A stretch of DNA of 5,342 nt from Deltaproteobacteria bacterium (GTDB taxonomy: Bacteria > Bdellovibrionota_C > UBA2361 > SZUA-149 > JADYYL01): NCBI GenBank assembly GCA_020853655.1, contig JADYYL010000374.1, forward strand, positions 1-5,342, given 5' to 3'. Shown here in pieces: positions 1 through 5,342 of the stretch; position 1 is the first letter of the stretch; each line of letters begins with the position of its first letter. The notes below the pieces were generated by a model that saw nothing but the letters and a program-made list of their open reading frames with translations, was not told where the DNA came from and did no database searches. The position numbers and the translations under genes were made by a program.

Positions 1-14
1 CGCGCAACTGAATG

Positions 15-45
15 ACGGTAGGCAGCAGCGATGCTGTCCTACCGT
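15..45. repeat. Perfect hairpin with GCGA loop
   Basis: Bases 15-22 (ACGGTAGG) pair with 38-45 (CCTACCGT). The stem continues with CAGCA (23-27) against TGCTG (32-36), leaving one bulged T at 37 and a GCGA loop at 28-31. GCGA is a GNRA-type tetraloop, which favours an RNA role. Reading on the plus strand, a run of six T lies at 57-62, eleven bases past the stem, so this is not a textbook intrinsic terminator. It could be a 3' stabilising hairpin, a weak terminator for a gene left of the window, or a REP-like element. Confidence 0.6.
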
Positions 46-136
46 CCCCCGATACGTTTTTTCTGGTATTCCACGGTCGCAGATTCTCTGCCCGCGAAAA
101 CAGGTTTACGGCCAACCAAGATGATATCTTATCCTT

Positions 137-160
137 ACGAGCGAGCCTTCCGTCGCTCGT
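137..160 (-). terminator. Stem-loop after the Yip1 gene
   Basis: Bases 137-144 (ACGAGCGA) are the exact reverse complement of 153-160 (TCGCTCGT), with an 8-base loop. The stem begins 22 bases past the minus-strand stop of the Yip1 gene, where a 3' end would be expected. No T tract follows on the minus strand, so it is better read as a 3'-end or RNA-stabilising hairpin than as a proven intrinsic terminator. Confidence 0.35.
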
Positions 161-182
161 CACGCCCATGCCCAAAACAGAT

Positions 183-863
183 CTACTTGGGCAGGCTCTT
201 CAAGAACTTCTCCGCGTTCCGGGTCGCCTCGTTCAGGTCATTCGTATCGAATGAGCCTTGGGGGGTGTCGATCCTCATTCCGGCGGGTTGTCGCGAAGGA
301 AGGATCAGCTGGAAAAGGAGCCCGAGCACAACCATGGCGAGGAGGGAGGCCCCGAAGAAGATAGGACGCTTCTCCCTCGGAACTTCGAGCATCGGCGTGA
401 TCCCCTGGTACAGCGTGTAGAGACCGTAAATGCTAAAGCCGAACGAAAGAAGCCAGCCGACGATCGGTACCAGCATCGCGACGCCACCAACGAACATGCC
501 GGTCGAACCGTAGGCGAGCAGCTGAAGCGCTCTCATCTGATTTGAAGTCCCCTGGAACTTCGGCGCGATCGCAGCAAACACGAATGAGAGAGCGAAGAGA
601 CCCGCGATGGCCGCGCCAATGTAAATGATGCTGTCGACGAGTGCCGACATGACGCCGACTCGGACGGTTCCAATGAACGGAATGGAAATACCGATCACGG
701 CCATTCGGATGAACTGCGAGATGCTCGAAATGACGGCGAGCGGCAGCACATAGTTGACGATCAGGTCTTTGGGATCGGGGGACTCATTTCGGATTGTATC
801 CCAGACGCCGACGGGGTCCTTCAGGATGTGTTGAACTCGGGCCCGCACAGCTTGCAGATCCAT
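183..863 (-). CDS. Yip1 domain family integral membrane protein
   Basis: This 226-residue protein resembles bacterial Yip1/DUF1282-type membrane proteins, whose biochemical role is mostly unknown. A short soluble N-terminus (about 1-33) contains LKDPVGVWDTI, the proline-tryptophan segment typical before the first helix of this family. About five hydrophobic segments follow, at roughly 34-58, 72-100, 112-132, 133-152 and 168-188. The loop after the fourth contains YGLYTLYQGI followed by PREK, also family-like. The tail of about 37 residues is polar. The frame stays open upstream to an ATG at 974, but I chose the ATG at 863 because GAGGAG sits 6 bases before it and the extra 37 residues are basic and unlike the family. 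The gene is divergent from the binding-protein gene. Family assignment is by pattern recognition; function is not inferred. Confidence 0.8.
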   Translation of the reverse strand: MDLQAVRARVQHILKDPVGVWDTIRNESPDPKDLIVNYVLPLAVISSISQFIRMAVIGISIPFIGTVRVGVMSALVDSIIYIGAAIAGLFALSFVFAAIAPKFQGTSNQMRALQLLAYGSTGMFVGGVAMLVPIVGWLLSFGFSIYGLYTLYQGITPMLEVPREKRPIFFGASLLAMVVLGLLFQLILPSRQPAGMRIDTPQGSFDTNDLNEATRNAEKFLKSLPK

Positions 864-869
864 GAAGAA

Positions 870-875
870 CTCCTC
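870..875 (-). promoter_or_regulatory. Ribosome binding site of the Yip1 gene
   Basis: On the minus strand these bases read GAGGAG, six bases before the ATG at 863. This strong Shine-Dalgarno match decides the start against the upstream in-frame ATG at 974. Confidence 0.75.
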
Positions 876-948
876 GGAGAAAGTGGTGAACGCCCTCGAC
901 GTCCAAAGAATCCGGACGCGGAGAACTGACTTCGATTGCAGTCGTTTC

Positions 949-954
949 GTTATA
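949..954 (-). promoter_or_regulatory. Possible -10 box for the Yip1 gene
   Basis: The minus strand reads TATAAC here, a 5-of-6 match to the sigma-70 -10 consensus. The matching -35 region (about 972-977, TTCATG) is poor. If used, it would give a leader of roughly 80 bases before the start at 863, and the upstream ATG at 974 would lie outside the transcript, in agreement with the chosen start. Confidence 0.3.
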
Positions 955-1115
955 GCTGAGGAGAGTGATTTCATGAACAGGTTTTGCGGCGGCCTCCGCG
1001 GTGCGACTCAAAATAGGCGGCGCCAGAGCGCTTGAGATGGGAGAAGCGGCTGAACCGGTCTACCGAAGTGGCCCACGGAATGTTACTCGGGGGGAGGCTT
1101 GAGCGCAGAGCGAAC

Positions 1116-1120
1116 AGAGG
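1116..1120 (+). promoter_or_regulatory. Ribosome binding site of the binding-protein gene
   Basis: AGAGG lies eight bases before the ATG at 1129. A richer GGGGGAGG stretch ends only one base before an in-frame TTG at 1099, too close for normal initiation there. The ATG at 1129 also gives a clean signal peptide, so it is preferred. Confidence 0.6.
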
Positions 1121-1128
1121 TCAAATCA

Positions 1129-2208
1129 ATGAAACCCCCGCTTCTCAACGGGCGCGCATGGTTTGCGGCCTTCGTCTTTCTTTACTGCTCCCTTCCCTTC
1201 GCTGCGGCGGAGGAGAACGAGACGCGTCTCCGCCTCGGCGGACTCTTGTCGCTCACCGGCACTGATTCTCGTATGGGGAAAGCCGAGCTCGAAGGCGCAA
1301 CGCAGGCATTTGCCGACCTTCGTGGCGATGGACCCGCTCTGGAGTTCGTTGTGGAGGACACGGCAAGTAGCGATGAGGGGCTTGGCGGGGCGATGTCCCG
1401 TCTGCGCGCAAACAAGGGGATCGCCGCTGTTGTCGGACCCACGTCGCTCGAGCGTTCGATCTACCACATGGGTTCCGTCGGTATCGCGGAACTCTTCTTT
1501 CTCTCCCCAAGTGCGCATGTTGGCGCCTTTAAACGCGAACCGTATCGCTATGAACGGGTGTATTCGACCGCATACCCTATTCAGGATCAGCTTCATCTCA
1601 TCTTCAAAGCGCTCGAGAACGAGGATCGGAAGCGGGTTGCGATCATCGGCGAGGGGCAGCCGCAGGATTACTTTGCCCAGGAAGCAAGGGATGCCGCCCC
1701 GCGGGCTGAGATGGAGGTTGTCTCGTTCCTCACATTGACGGAGGAATCAGATCTTGAACGCGCGACGTTGCCCCTGTTGGATTCGAATGCGGACGTCTGG
1801 ATCATCTCGGTTCGCAGCCCGAAACCGCTGCGCCATCTCGTCGATCGCTATTCACAGTTGAAACAAAAGCCGATCGTGATGTTTCTTGATGAATCGGCAA
1901 GTGCGGTTCGTGGTGCCGGACTCGCCGCGAAACTCCCCGGTCGATATTGTCAGGCGTCATTCAGCGATCGCGAATTCGTCGAGAGCCGCTTCGCGTCATT
2001 CGATGATGTCCAACGCTTACGAGCGGTCAGTGCTTACGACGCGGTGATGATTCTCGCTGAGCCGCTCCGACGAGGACACACCGACGCGCAGTCAATCCGT
2101 CGATATCTACAGGGAAGAATGTTTCTCACGCGTGCGCGGGGTCCTGTCCGATTTCTTACCTCAGGAACGATCGAGCCGGGAAAGTTTCGATTGATCGATC
2201 TCAACTGA
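1129..2208 (+). CDS. Periplasmic binding protein, LIV-type (Peripla_BP_6-like)
   Basis: This 359-residue exported protein resembles the type-1 solute-binding proteins of branched-chain amino acid ABC transporters. Residues 1-27 form a signal peptide: short basic start, hydrophobic core (WFAAFVFLY), and a likely cut after FAAA. Cys20 is not in a lipobox, so it is probably soluble in the periplasm. Family marks are LGGLLSLTGT (37-46) followed by a GKAELEGA helix (50-57), VVEDT (74-78), IAAVVGPTS (98-106), the SPSAH stretch (126-130), VAIIGEG (170-176) opening the second lobe, and SAYDAVMILAEPL (301-313). Length is usual for the family. No permease or ATPase gene lies in the window, so transport is unproven. 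It could serve sensing or partner a transporter elsewhere. The ligand cannot be read from the sequence. An in-frame TTG at 1099 would add ten residues and is less likely. Confidence 0.8.
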   Translation: MKPPLLNGRAWFAAFVFLYCSLPFAAAEENETRLRLGGLLSLTGTDSRMGKAELEGATQAFADLRGDGPALEFVVEDTASSDEGLGGAMSRLRANKGIAAVVGPTSLERSIYHMGSVGIAELFFLSPSAHVGAFKREPYRYERVYSTAYPIQDQLHLIFKALENEDRKRVAIIGEGQPQDYFAQEARDAAPRAEMEVVSFLTLTEESDLERATLPLLDSNADVWIISVRSPKPLRHLVDRYSQLKQKPIVMFLDESASAVRGAGLAAKLPGRYCQASFSDREFVESRFASFDDVQRLRAVSAYDAVMILAEPLRRGHTDAQSIRRYLQGRMFLTRARGPVRFLTSGTIEPGKFRLIDLN

Positions 2209-2226
2209 TTTCGCTGTCTCATTTTC

Positions 2227-2248
2227 GAACTGTGTCACAACAGAGTTC
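2227..2248. repeat. Interrupted palindrome after the binding-protein gene
   Basis: GAACT (2227-2231) pairs with AGTTC (2244-2248), and TGT (2233-2235) with ACA (2240-2242). A single G-G mismatch lies between these segments and the loop is CACA. It begins 18 bases past the binding-protein stop and about 190 bases before the kinase start. No T tract follows in either direction, so an operator-like site or a 3' hairpin is more likely than an intrinsic terminator. Confidence 0.4.
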
Positions 2249-2394
2249 AAACGAGCGGAGGCCCGCGATCTGGACGGTCGCTTTAACTCCATCGAAGTTG
2301 GGCGTGATAAGGCGCTCGAATTACTTCGCTTCTCCCAGCGCTCTCTCCGATTGCCTTACTTGAGCCTGGAGCTTCACTTTCGGGTATCAAGCTG

Positions 2395-2403
2395 TGGTAT
2401 AAA
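2395..2403 (+). promoter_or_regulatory. Extended -10 promoter of the kinase gene
   Basis: TGG followed by TATAAA (2398-2403) fits the extended -10 form TGnTATAAT with five of six core bases. Extended -10 promoters tolerate a weak -35, and the best candidate here is TTCACT at 2373-2378, with a long 19-base spacer. Transcription would start near 2410, leaving a leader of about 27 bases before the ATG at 2437. This supports separate transcription of the kinase from the upstream gene. Confidence 0.5.
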
Positions 2404-2424
2404 CGGTTCACGTAAACGAACAGT

Positions 2425-2429
2425 GAGGA
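2425..2429 (+). promoter_or_regulatory. Ribosome binding site of the kinase gene
   Basis: GAGGA lies seven bases before the ATG at 2437, good spacing and complementarity, and supports that start codon. Confidence 0.7.
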
Positions 2430-2436
2430 ACGCCTC

Positions 2437-4455
2437 ATGAGAGAAGTGCGCGAACACAGACCTCTCCGTGACGATCAGTTCCTCGATTCATTCGGGCTCA
2501 CCGAGTTCACATCGGAAGAAAGCGCCGAATCTCTCATCAAACGCACATTTGAATTCACCGCAGGCGGAATAGCAGTGCTCGACATCGTCGGGCGCATCGT
2601 GTGCGTCAACCCAGCATTCGCTCGCATGCTGGAGTATTCTGAGCGTGAGCTCGTCGGCAAATCATACGAGGAGATTACGTATGAGGAAGACCGCCGAAAA
2701 AGTCGCGACTCCTTTTCGCGTCTGTTTACCGACGATCCTGGCTATCAGGATGTGATCAAGCGCTACATGAAGAAATCGGGGAGCCCGATCTGGGTACAGC
2801 TCACGTGCTGCCTCGTCCGCAACCGCGACGGCGAAGTGCGTTACGTCATCACGCAGGTGCAAGACGTCACGAAGCTGAAGAGCTTCGTGCTCGCTCAAAA
2901 AGATCAGGCACTGTTGCAGCAGAGCACGTTCTTTCGACAAGTCATCGACATTAATCCGCACTTCATATTTGCGAAGGACCGCGACGGGCGTTTCACGCTC
3001 GTCAACCAAGCCGTCGCAGACGCGTATGGTGTGACCGTTGAAGAGCTCACCGGGAAGACCGACGCCCATTTCAATCCTGTGACTGCCGAAGTGGAGCATT
3101 TTCGAAACGACGATCTCGAGGTGATGGAGCGCCGGAAGGAGAAGCTGATTACCGAGGAGCGGCTCACCGACGCGCACGGGCGAGTTCGATATCTCCAGAC
3201 CGTCAAACGGCCAATCGTCGACGGCGATGGTATCGCACGGCAGGTGCTTGGCGTTGCGACGGATATCACCGAACAGAAGAGAAGCGAGGAGGAGCGGCTG
3301 CGCCTCGAAGATCAGCTTCGAAACGTCCAACGTCTCGAGAGCCTCGGCCTCCTCGCCGGCGGCGTCGCGCACGATTTCAACAACATTCTCACCGGCATGA
3401 TCGGCAACCTTGAGCTCGCTCGGAAGGCTGTTGGCGAGGATTCGCCCGCGACGGCGAGATTGCAGCAGATCGAAATCGGCGCGAAGCGGGCGAGCGATCT
3501 GGTCAAACAGCTGCTCGCCTATGCTGGACGGGGTCGAGTGGATCCAGAGCCGGTGGATATCACTGGCGTATTCAGCGAGATGACTGCGCTGCTTGGTTCT
3601 GTCGTTGGGCAGAACGTGAAGCTTGAGTTTGCGCTCGAAGGTTCGCTGCCGCTCGTTCGTGCGGACATCACGCAGATCCGACAGATTGTTATGAATCTGA
3701 TCGCGAACGCTGCGGATGCGATGGATGGCAAAACGGGGCGCGTGCTCGTCTCGACGAAGGTGCACCGAGGATCGCGTGAGCTCTTTCGTGACAGTTTCAT
3801 TGAAGTTGCGAAGCCGGGTGGGATGTTCGTGTGTGTGAGCGTCGAGGACAACGGGTGCGGCATGAACTCGGAGACGGTCGCGCGGATATTCGACCCGTTC
3901 TACACCACGAAAGTTCGGGGTCGGGGCCTGGGTTTAGCCGCGGTGCTGGGTATCGTGCGAGCCCATGGGGGAACGATCAAGGTGACGTCGGAAGTCGGCG
4001 TTGGAAGTCGCTTCGAATTTTTCGTTCCGATCGACGAGACGGTCGTTGCACCGCTCGATCACGTTTCGAGCGCACCGGAGGAGTGGCGAGGCCAGGGGAC
4101 TGTGCTCGTCGTTGACGACGAGCCCGTCATCCGGGAGCTCGTGCGCACGGTGTTCGAGGAACGCGGATTTTCAGTCCTCGAAGCGGAGGATGGGGAGCAA
4201 GGGCTTGAGCTCTTCAAGAAGCGCACATCCGAGATCGCGTTTATCTTTCTCGATACGGAGATGCCGGTCATGAGCGGGAGGGACATGTATCGAGAGCTAC
4301 GCGAGCTTCCGAACCCGATTCCCGTGCTTTTCTCGAGCGGTTTCACCGAGGAGACTGCGTTGAGCGACCTCCTTGGGGAACGCCAACACTTCATCCAAAA
4401 GCCATTTCCGCTGACCGCCTTGGCGGAGAAGGCGCGAGAAATTCTCCAACGGTAG
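2437..4455 (+). CDS. Soluble PAS-PAS hybrid histidine kinase with C-terminal receiver
   Basis: This 672-residue sensor kinase should autophosphorylate on histidine and pass the phosphate to its own receiver. Domains in order: PAS1 (about 31-146, GGIAVLDIVGRIVCVNPAF), PAS2 (about 163-280, FIFAKDRDGRFTLVN, ending VATDITEQK), a helical linker (about 280-300), the dimerisation/phosphoacceptor region with His312 in GGVAHDFNN, an HATPase domain, and a receiver (about 554-672). The N box centres on Asn420/Asn424, the G1 box is DNGCGM (471-476), the F box FDPFYTTK (485-492) and the G2 box GRGLGL (495-500). The receiver has Asp560/Asp561, phosphoacceptor Asp606, Ser634 and Lys655. All catalytic residues are present. 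HDFNN places it with the NtrB-like kinase group common in hybrid sensors. No membrane segment is visible, so it should sense an internal signal. No Hpt protein or output regulator lies nearby, so the target is unknown. Confidence 0.92.
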   Translation: MREVREHRPLRDDQFLDSFGLTEFTSEESAESLIKRTFEFTAGGIAVLDIVGRIVCVNPAFARMLEYSERELVGKSYEEITYEEDRRKSRDSFSRLFTDDPGYQDVIKRYMKKSGSPIWVQLTCCLVRNRDGEVRYVITQVQDVTKLKSFVLAQKDQALLQQSTFFRQVIDINPHFIFAKDRDGRFTLVNQAVADAYGVTVEELTGKTDAHFNPVTAEVEHFRNDDLEVMERRKEKLITEERLTDAHGRVRYLQTVKRPIVDGDGIARQVLGVATDITEQKRSEEERLRLEDQLRNVQRLESLGLLAGGVAHDFNNILTGMIGNLELARKAVGEDSPATARLQQIEIGAKRASDLVKQLLAYAGRGRVDPEPVDITGVFSEMTALLGSVVGQNVKLEFALEGSLPLVRADITQIRQIVMNLIANAADAMDGKTGRVLVSTKVHRGSRELFRDSFIEVAKPGGMFVCVSVEDNGCGMNSETVARIFDPFYTTKVRGRGLGLAAVLGIVRAHGGTIKVTSEVGVGSRFEFFVPIDETVVAPLDHVSSAPEEWRGQGTVLVVDDEPVIRELVRTVFEERGFSVLEAEDGEQGLELFKKRTSEIAFIFLDTEMPVMSGRDMYRELRELPNPIPVLFSSGFTEETALSDLLGERQHFIQKPFPLTALAEKAREILQR

Positions 4456-4483
4456 TTCGCAGATCGTCTCGTCGGGCTCTCTT

Positions 4484-4504
4484 CGCCGCCTCCGGCGCGC
4501 TTTT
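4484..4504 (+). terminator. Possible weak terminator after the kinase gene
   Basis: CGCCG (4484-4488) pairs with CGGCG (4493-4497) around a CCTC loop, and TTTT follows three bases later at 4501-4504. It begins 29 bases past the kinase stop. The stem is short and the T run is only four long, so termination efficiency is uncertain. Confidence 0.35.
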
Positions 4505-4554
4505 CTCGGACGGCAGGGCGGCTCCTCGTGGGAAATGAGCGCCGAGTCCGAGAA
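4503..4554. repeat. Long compound hairpin after the kinase gene
   Basis: The outer stem pairs TTCTCGGAC (4503-4511) with GTCCGAGAA (4546-4554), nine uninterrupted base pairs. Inside it, GGC (4517-4519) and GCTC (4521-4524) pair with GAGC (4537-4540) and GCC (4541-4543), with G4520 bulged, giving a seven-pair inner stem. No T tract follows on either strand. It may be a 3'-end RNA structure of the kinase transcript or a REP-like element. Confidence 0.5.
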
Positions 4555-4580
4555 GGCTTCCGTTCCTTCGATTCTCCTTG

Positions 4581-4636
4581 AACAAGACCTGACCCCGTCG
4601 GTAAGTTACGGACGCGCGGCACCCGCGCCTCTTGTT
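4581..4636. repeat. Potential three-way-junction element before the DUF3592 gene
   Basis: AACAAGA (4581-4587) is the exact complement of TCTTGTT (4630-4636), and two further dyads lie inside. The first is CGTC-G-GTAA-G-TTAC-G-GACG (4596-4614), nearly perfect around one central base. The second is GCGCGG (4614-4619) against CCGCGC (4623-4628) with a 3-base loop. Together they can fold as a closed three-way junction, the two inner arms competing only for G4614. It ends 21 bases before the next ATG. It could be a 5' leader control structure, a REP-like or small mobile-element remnant, or an operator cluster. No tRNA features such as a T-loop are recognisable. Confidence 0.5.
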
Positions 4637-4657
4637 ACACAGCGGACCCGGAGTTGG

Positions 4658-5342
4658 ATGGACAATACTATTAAATCGAGGCGTGGCTCGACCTCGTCTG
4701 CTCCGAACCGAATCGGGGGATCGATATTCTCCGGTCTCTTCCTCTTCGCGGGATCGCTGTTTCTCTATTTCATTTCGCTGGACATGGTGAGTTCCGCGCC
4801 ACCGTATTTCTGGCAGCGCGCGATCTGCGAGGTTGTTTCAGTAGCGCCAGCATTCGATAATACAGGCGCGCCGGTGGTGTCCTATCGATACTTAGACGGC
4901 AGCCGTACACGAACCGGACACCGCTTCACGCGAGCGCCGAAGGCGTCGAGGCAACCCATTGAGGTCATCACGGCGCTCTATCCTCCCGGATCGCAGCACA
5001 CCTGTTACTTCAACCCCGATTCTCCAGAACAGGCGGTTCTCGACCGTCCTTACGTGCCGGAGATGTTGGTCTCGCTCTTTCCTCTTCCGTTCATACTCAT
5101 CGGCGTTTACGGACTTGCCTGGACGTGGCTCACGCCACGAGATCGGCCGTCGACGTATTCACCGCAAACGACGCCAATTGGTTTTCGTCGAGTCACCGCA
5201 CTCACCGGACTCGGATTGCTGTGCCTCAGCGGCTTCTTGATCTACGCCGTCGTGGGGATCGAATTTCTCCGGTTATACGACGCGCAGAGCTGGCCCCAGA
5301 AGGAGTGCACCGTCACCTTCTCTCAACTCGAGAGTCGGAGCA
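4658..5342 (+). CDS. DUF3592-like membrane protein, 3' end outside window
   Basis: The frame is open for 228 codons from the ATG at 4658 to the window edge, so only the N-terminal part is seen. Hydrophobic segments lie at about residues 21-41, 134-157 and 181-205. Between the first two is an extracytoplasmic-type beta domain (about 50-130) typical of DUF3592: a tryptophan start (FWQRAICEVVSV), the strand VVSYRYLDGSRTRTG, then LYPPGSQHTCYFNPDSP ending in AVLDR. After the third segment AQSWPQKECTVTFSQLE looks like the start of a second copy of this domain, implying a tandem protein. A GGAG four bases before the ATG is a closely spaced ribosome binding site; no other ATG lies upstream in frame. 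Function of the family is unknown. The structured element at 4581-4636 sits in the presumed leader. Confidence 0.75.
   Translation, partial: MDNTIKSRRGSTSSAPNRIGGSIFSGLFLFAGSLFLYFISLDMVSSAPPYFWQRAICEVVSVAPAFDNTGAPVVSYRYLDGSRTRTGHRFTRAPKASRQPIEVITALYPPGSQHTCYFNPDSPEQAVLDRPYVPEMLVSLFPLPFILIGVYGLAWTWLTPRDRPSTYSPQTTPIGFRRVTALTGLGLLCLSGFLIYAVVGIEFLRLYDAQSWPQKECTVTFSQLESRS

Larger units (their letters stand above)
1..182. other. Non-coding flank with two dyads
   Basis: I find no convincing gene here. Short open frames exist, but they run into the Yip1 gene on the opposite strand and show no recognisable protein features. The stretch holds two strong inverted repeats, at 15-45 and 137-160, listed separately. 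A TGA at 9-11 could be the end of a plus-strand gene lying left of the window, with the first hairpin starting four bases later. That is inference only, because just three codons would be visible. Confidence 0.5.
864..1128. other. Divergent intergenic region
   Basis: This 265-base gap separates the Yip1 gene and the binding-protein gene, which point away from each other, so it must hold promoters for both. Only a weak minus-strand -10 candidate (949-954) and the two ribosome binding sites stand out. A TTGAGA at 1032-1037 resembles a plus-strand -35, but no acceptable -10 lies at the right distance. Open frames here are short and lack protein-like character. Confidence 0.55.
2209..2436. other. 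Gap between binding-protein and kinase genes
   Basis: No gene is supported in this gap. The longest plus-strand frame (GTG at 2232, stop at 2361-2363, 43 codons) has no ribosome binding site and no recognisable features. The stretch contains the palindrome at 2227-2248 and the kinase promoter candidate near 2398. No clear intrinsic terminator for the binding-protein gene is visible. Confidence 0.5.

Noticed and set aside
864..974. A 37-residue N-terminal extension of the Yip1 protein from the ATG at 974
   Set aside because: GAGGAG six bases before the ATG at 863 marks the internal start, the extension is basic and unlike the family N-terminus, and a -10-like TATAAC lies within it.
1126..1596. 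A 156-codon minus-strand frame inside the binding-protein gene
   Set aside because: It is antisense to the signal peptide and first lobe of a recognisable protein and has no domain signature.
2232..2363. A 43-codon GTG-started frame in the gap before the kinase
   Set aside because: It has no ribosome binding site or protein features and overlaps the palindrome at 2227-2248, so it is indistinguishable from a chance frame.
2662..3765. A 367-codon open frame on the minus strand inside the kinase gene
   Set aside because: It lies wholly antisense to conserved PAS and kinase domains and its protein is rich in Arg, His and Leu with no recognisable domain. It is best explained by the codon bias of the real gene.
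4059..4622. A 187-codon minus-strand frame covering the receiver domain and the 3' gap
   Set aside because: Most of it is antisense to the conserved receiver domain. Its low-complexity Ser/Arg/Pro content and the lack of any family motif argue against a gene, although its start lies in the three-way-junction element.
4581..4636. A tRNA or tRNA fragment, because the closing stem is seven base pairs
   Set aside because: There is no T-loop GTTCRA motif, no anticodon-arm geometry and no CCA end, and the interior is too short for a full cloverleaf.
4959..5240. A 93-codon closed plus-strand frame in the right part of the window
   Set aside because: It lies in another frame inside the DUF3592-like coding region, is Arg/Ser-rich and shows no ribosome binding site. 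The membrane-protein frame, open to the edge, is far more credible.

Overview
The window carries four protein genes on a background that looks about 55-60% G+C by eye. From left to right they are a Yip1-family membrane protein (minus strand), a secreted type-1 periplasmic binding protein (plus), a soluble PAS-PAS hybrid histidine kinase (plus), and the first 228 codons of a DUF3592-type membrane protein (plus) that runs off the right edge. A cleavable signal peptide on a periplasmic binding protein, good Shine-Dalgarno sequences and the hybrid-kinase style suggest a Gram-negative bacterium. An environmental proteobacterial, myxobacterial or related lineage would fit, but nothing in the sequence fixes the phylum. 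I see no rRNA, tRNA, CRISPR array, phage gene or transposase gene.

Layout. Positions 1-182 hold no convincing gene but contain two strong dyads (15-45 and 137-160), presumably in the 3' flank of the Yip1 gene. The Yip1 gene occupies 183-863 on the minus strand. Positions 864-1128 form a divergent intergenic region carrying both leaders. The binding-protein gene is 1129-2208. Positions 2209-2436 are a non-coding gap with one interrupted palindrome and, next to the kinase, an extended -10 promoter candidate. The kinase gene is 2437-4455. Positions 4456-4657 are a structure-rich gap holding a possible weak terminator, a long compound hairpin, and a separate element that can fold as a three-way junction 21 bases before the last gene. 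The DUF3592-like gene starts at 4658.

How the genes may work together. Nothing shows that they form one pathway. The binding protein lacks the permease and ATPase genes that a transporter would need. The kinase has no membrane segment, so it cannot directly read a periplasmic protein. The large gaps and the promoter in front of the kinase argue for mostly separate transcription units. This looks like a fairly ordinary chromosomal stretch. The least explained parts are the structured DNA at 4503-4636 and the orphan status of the binding protein and the hybrid kinase.
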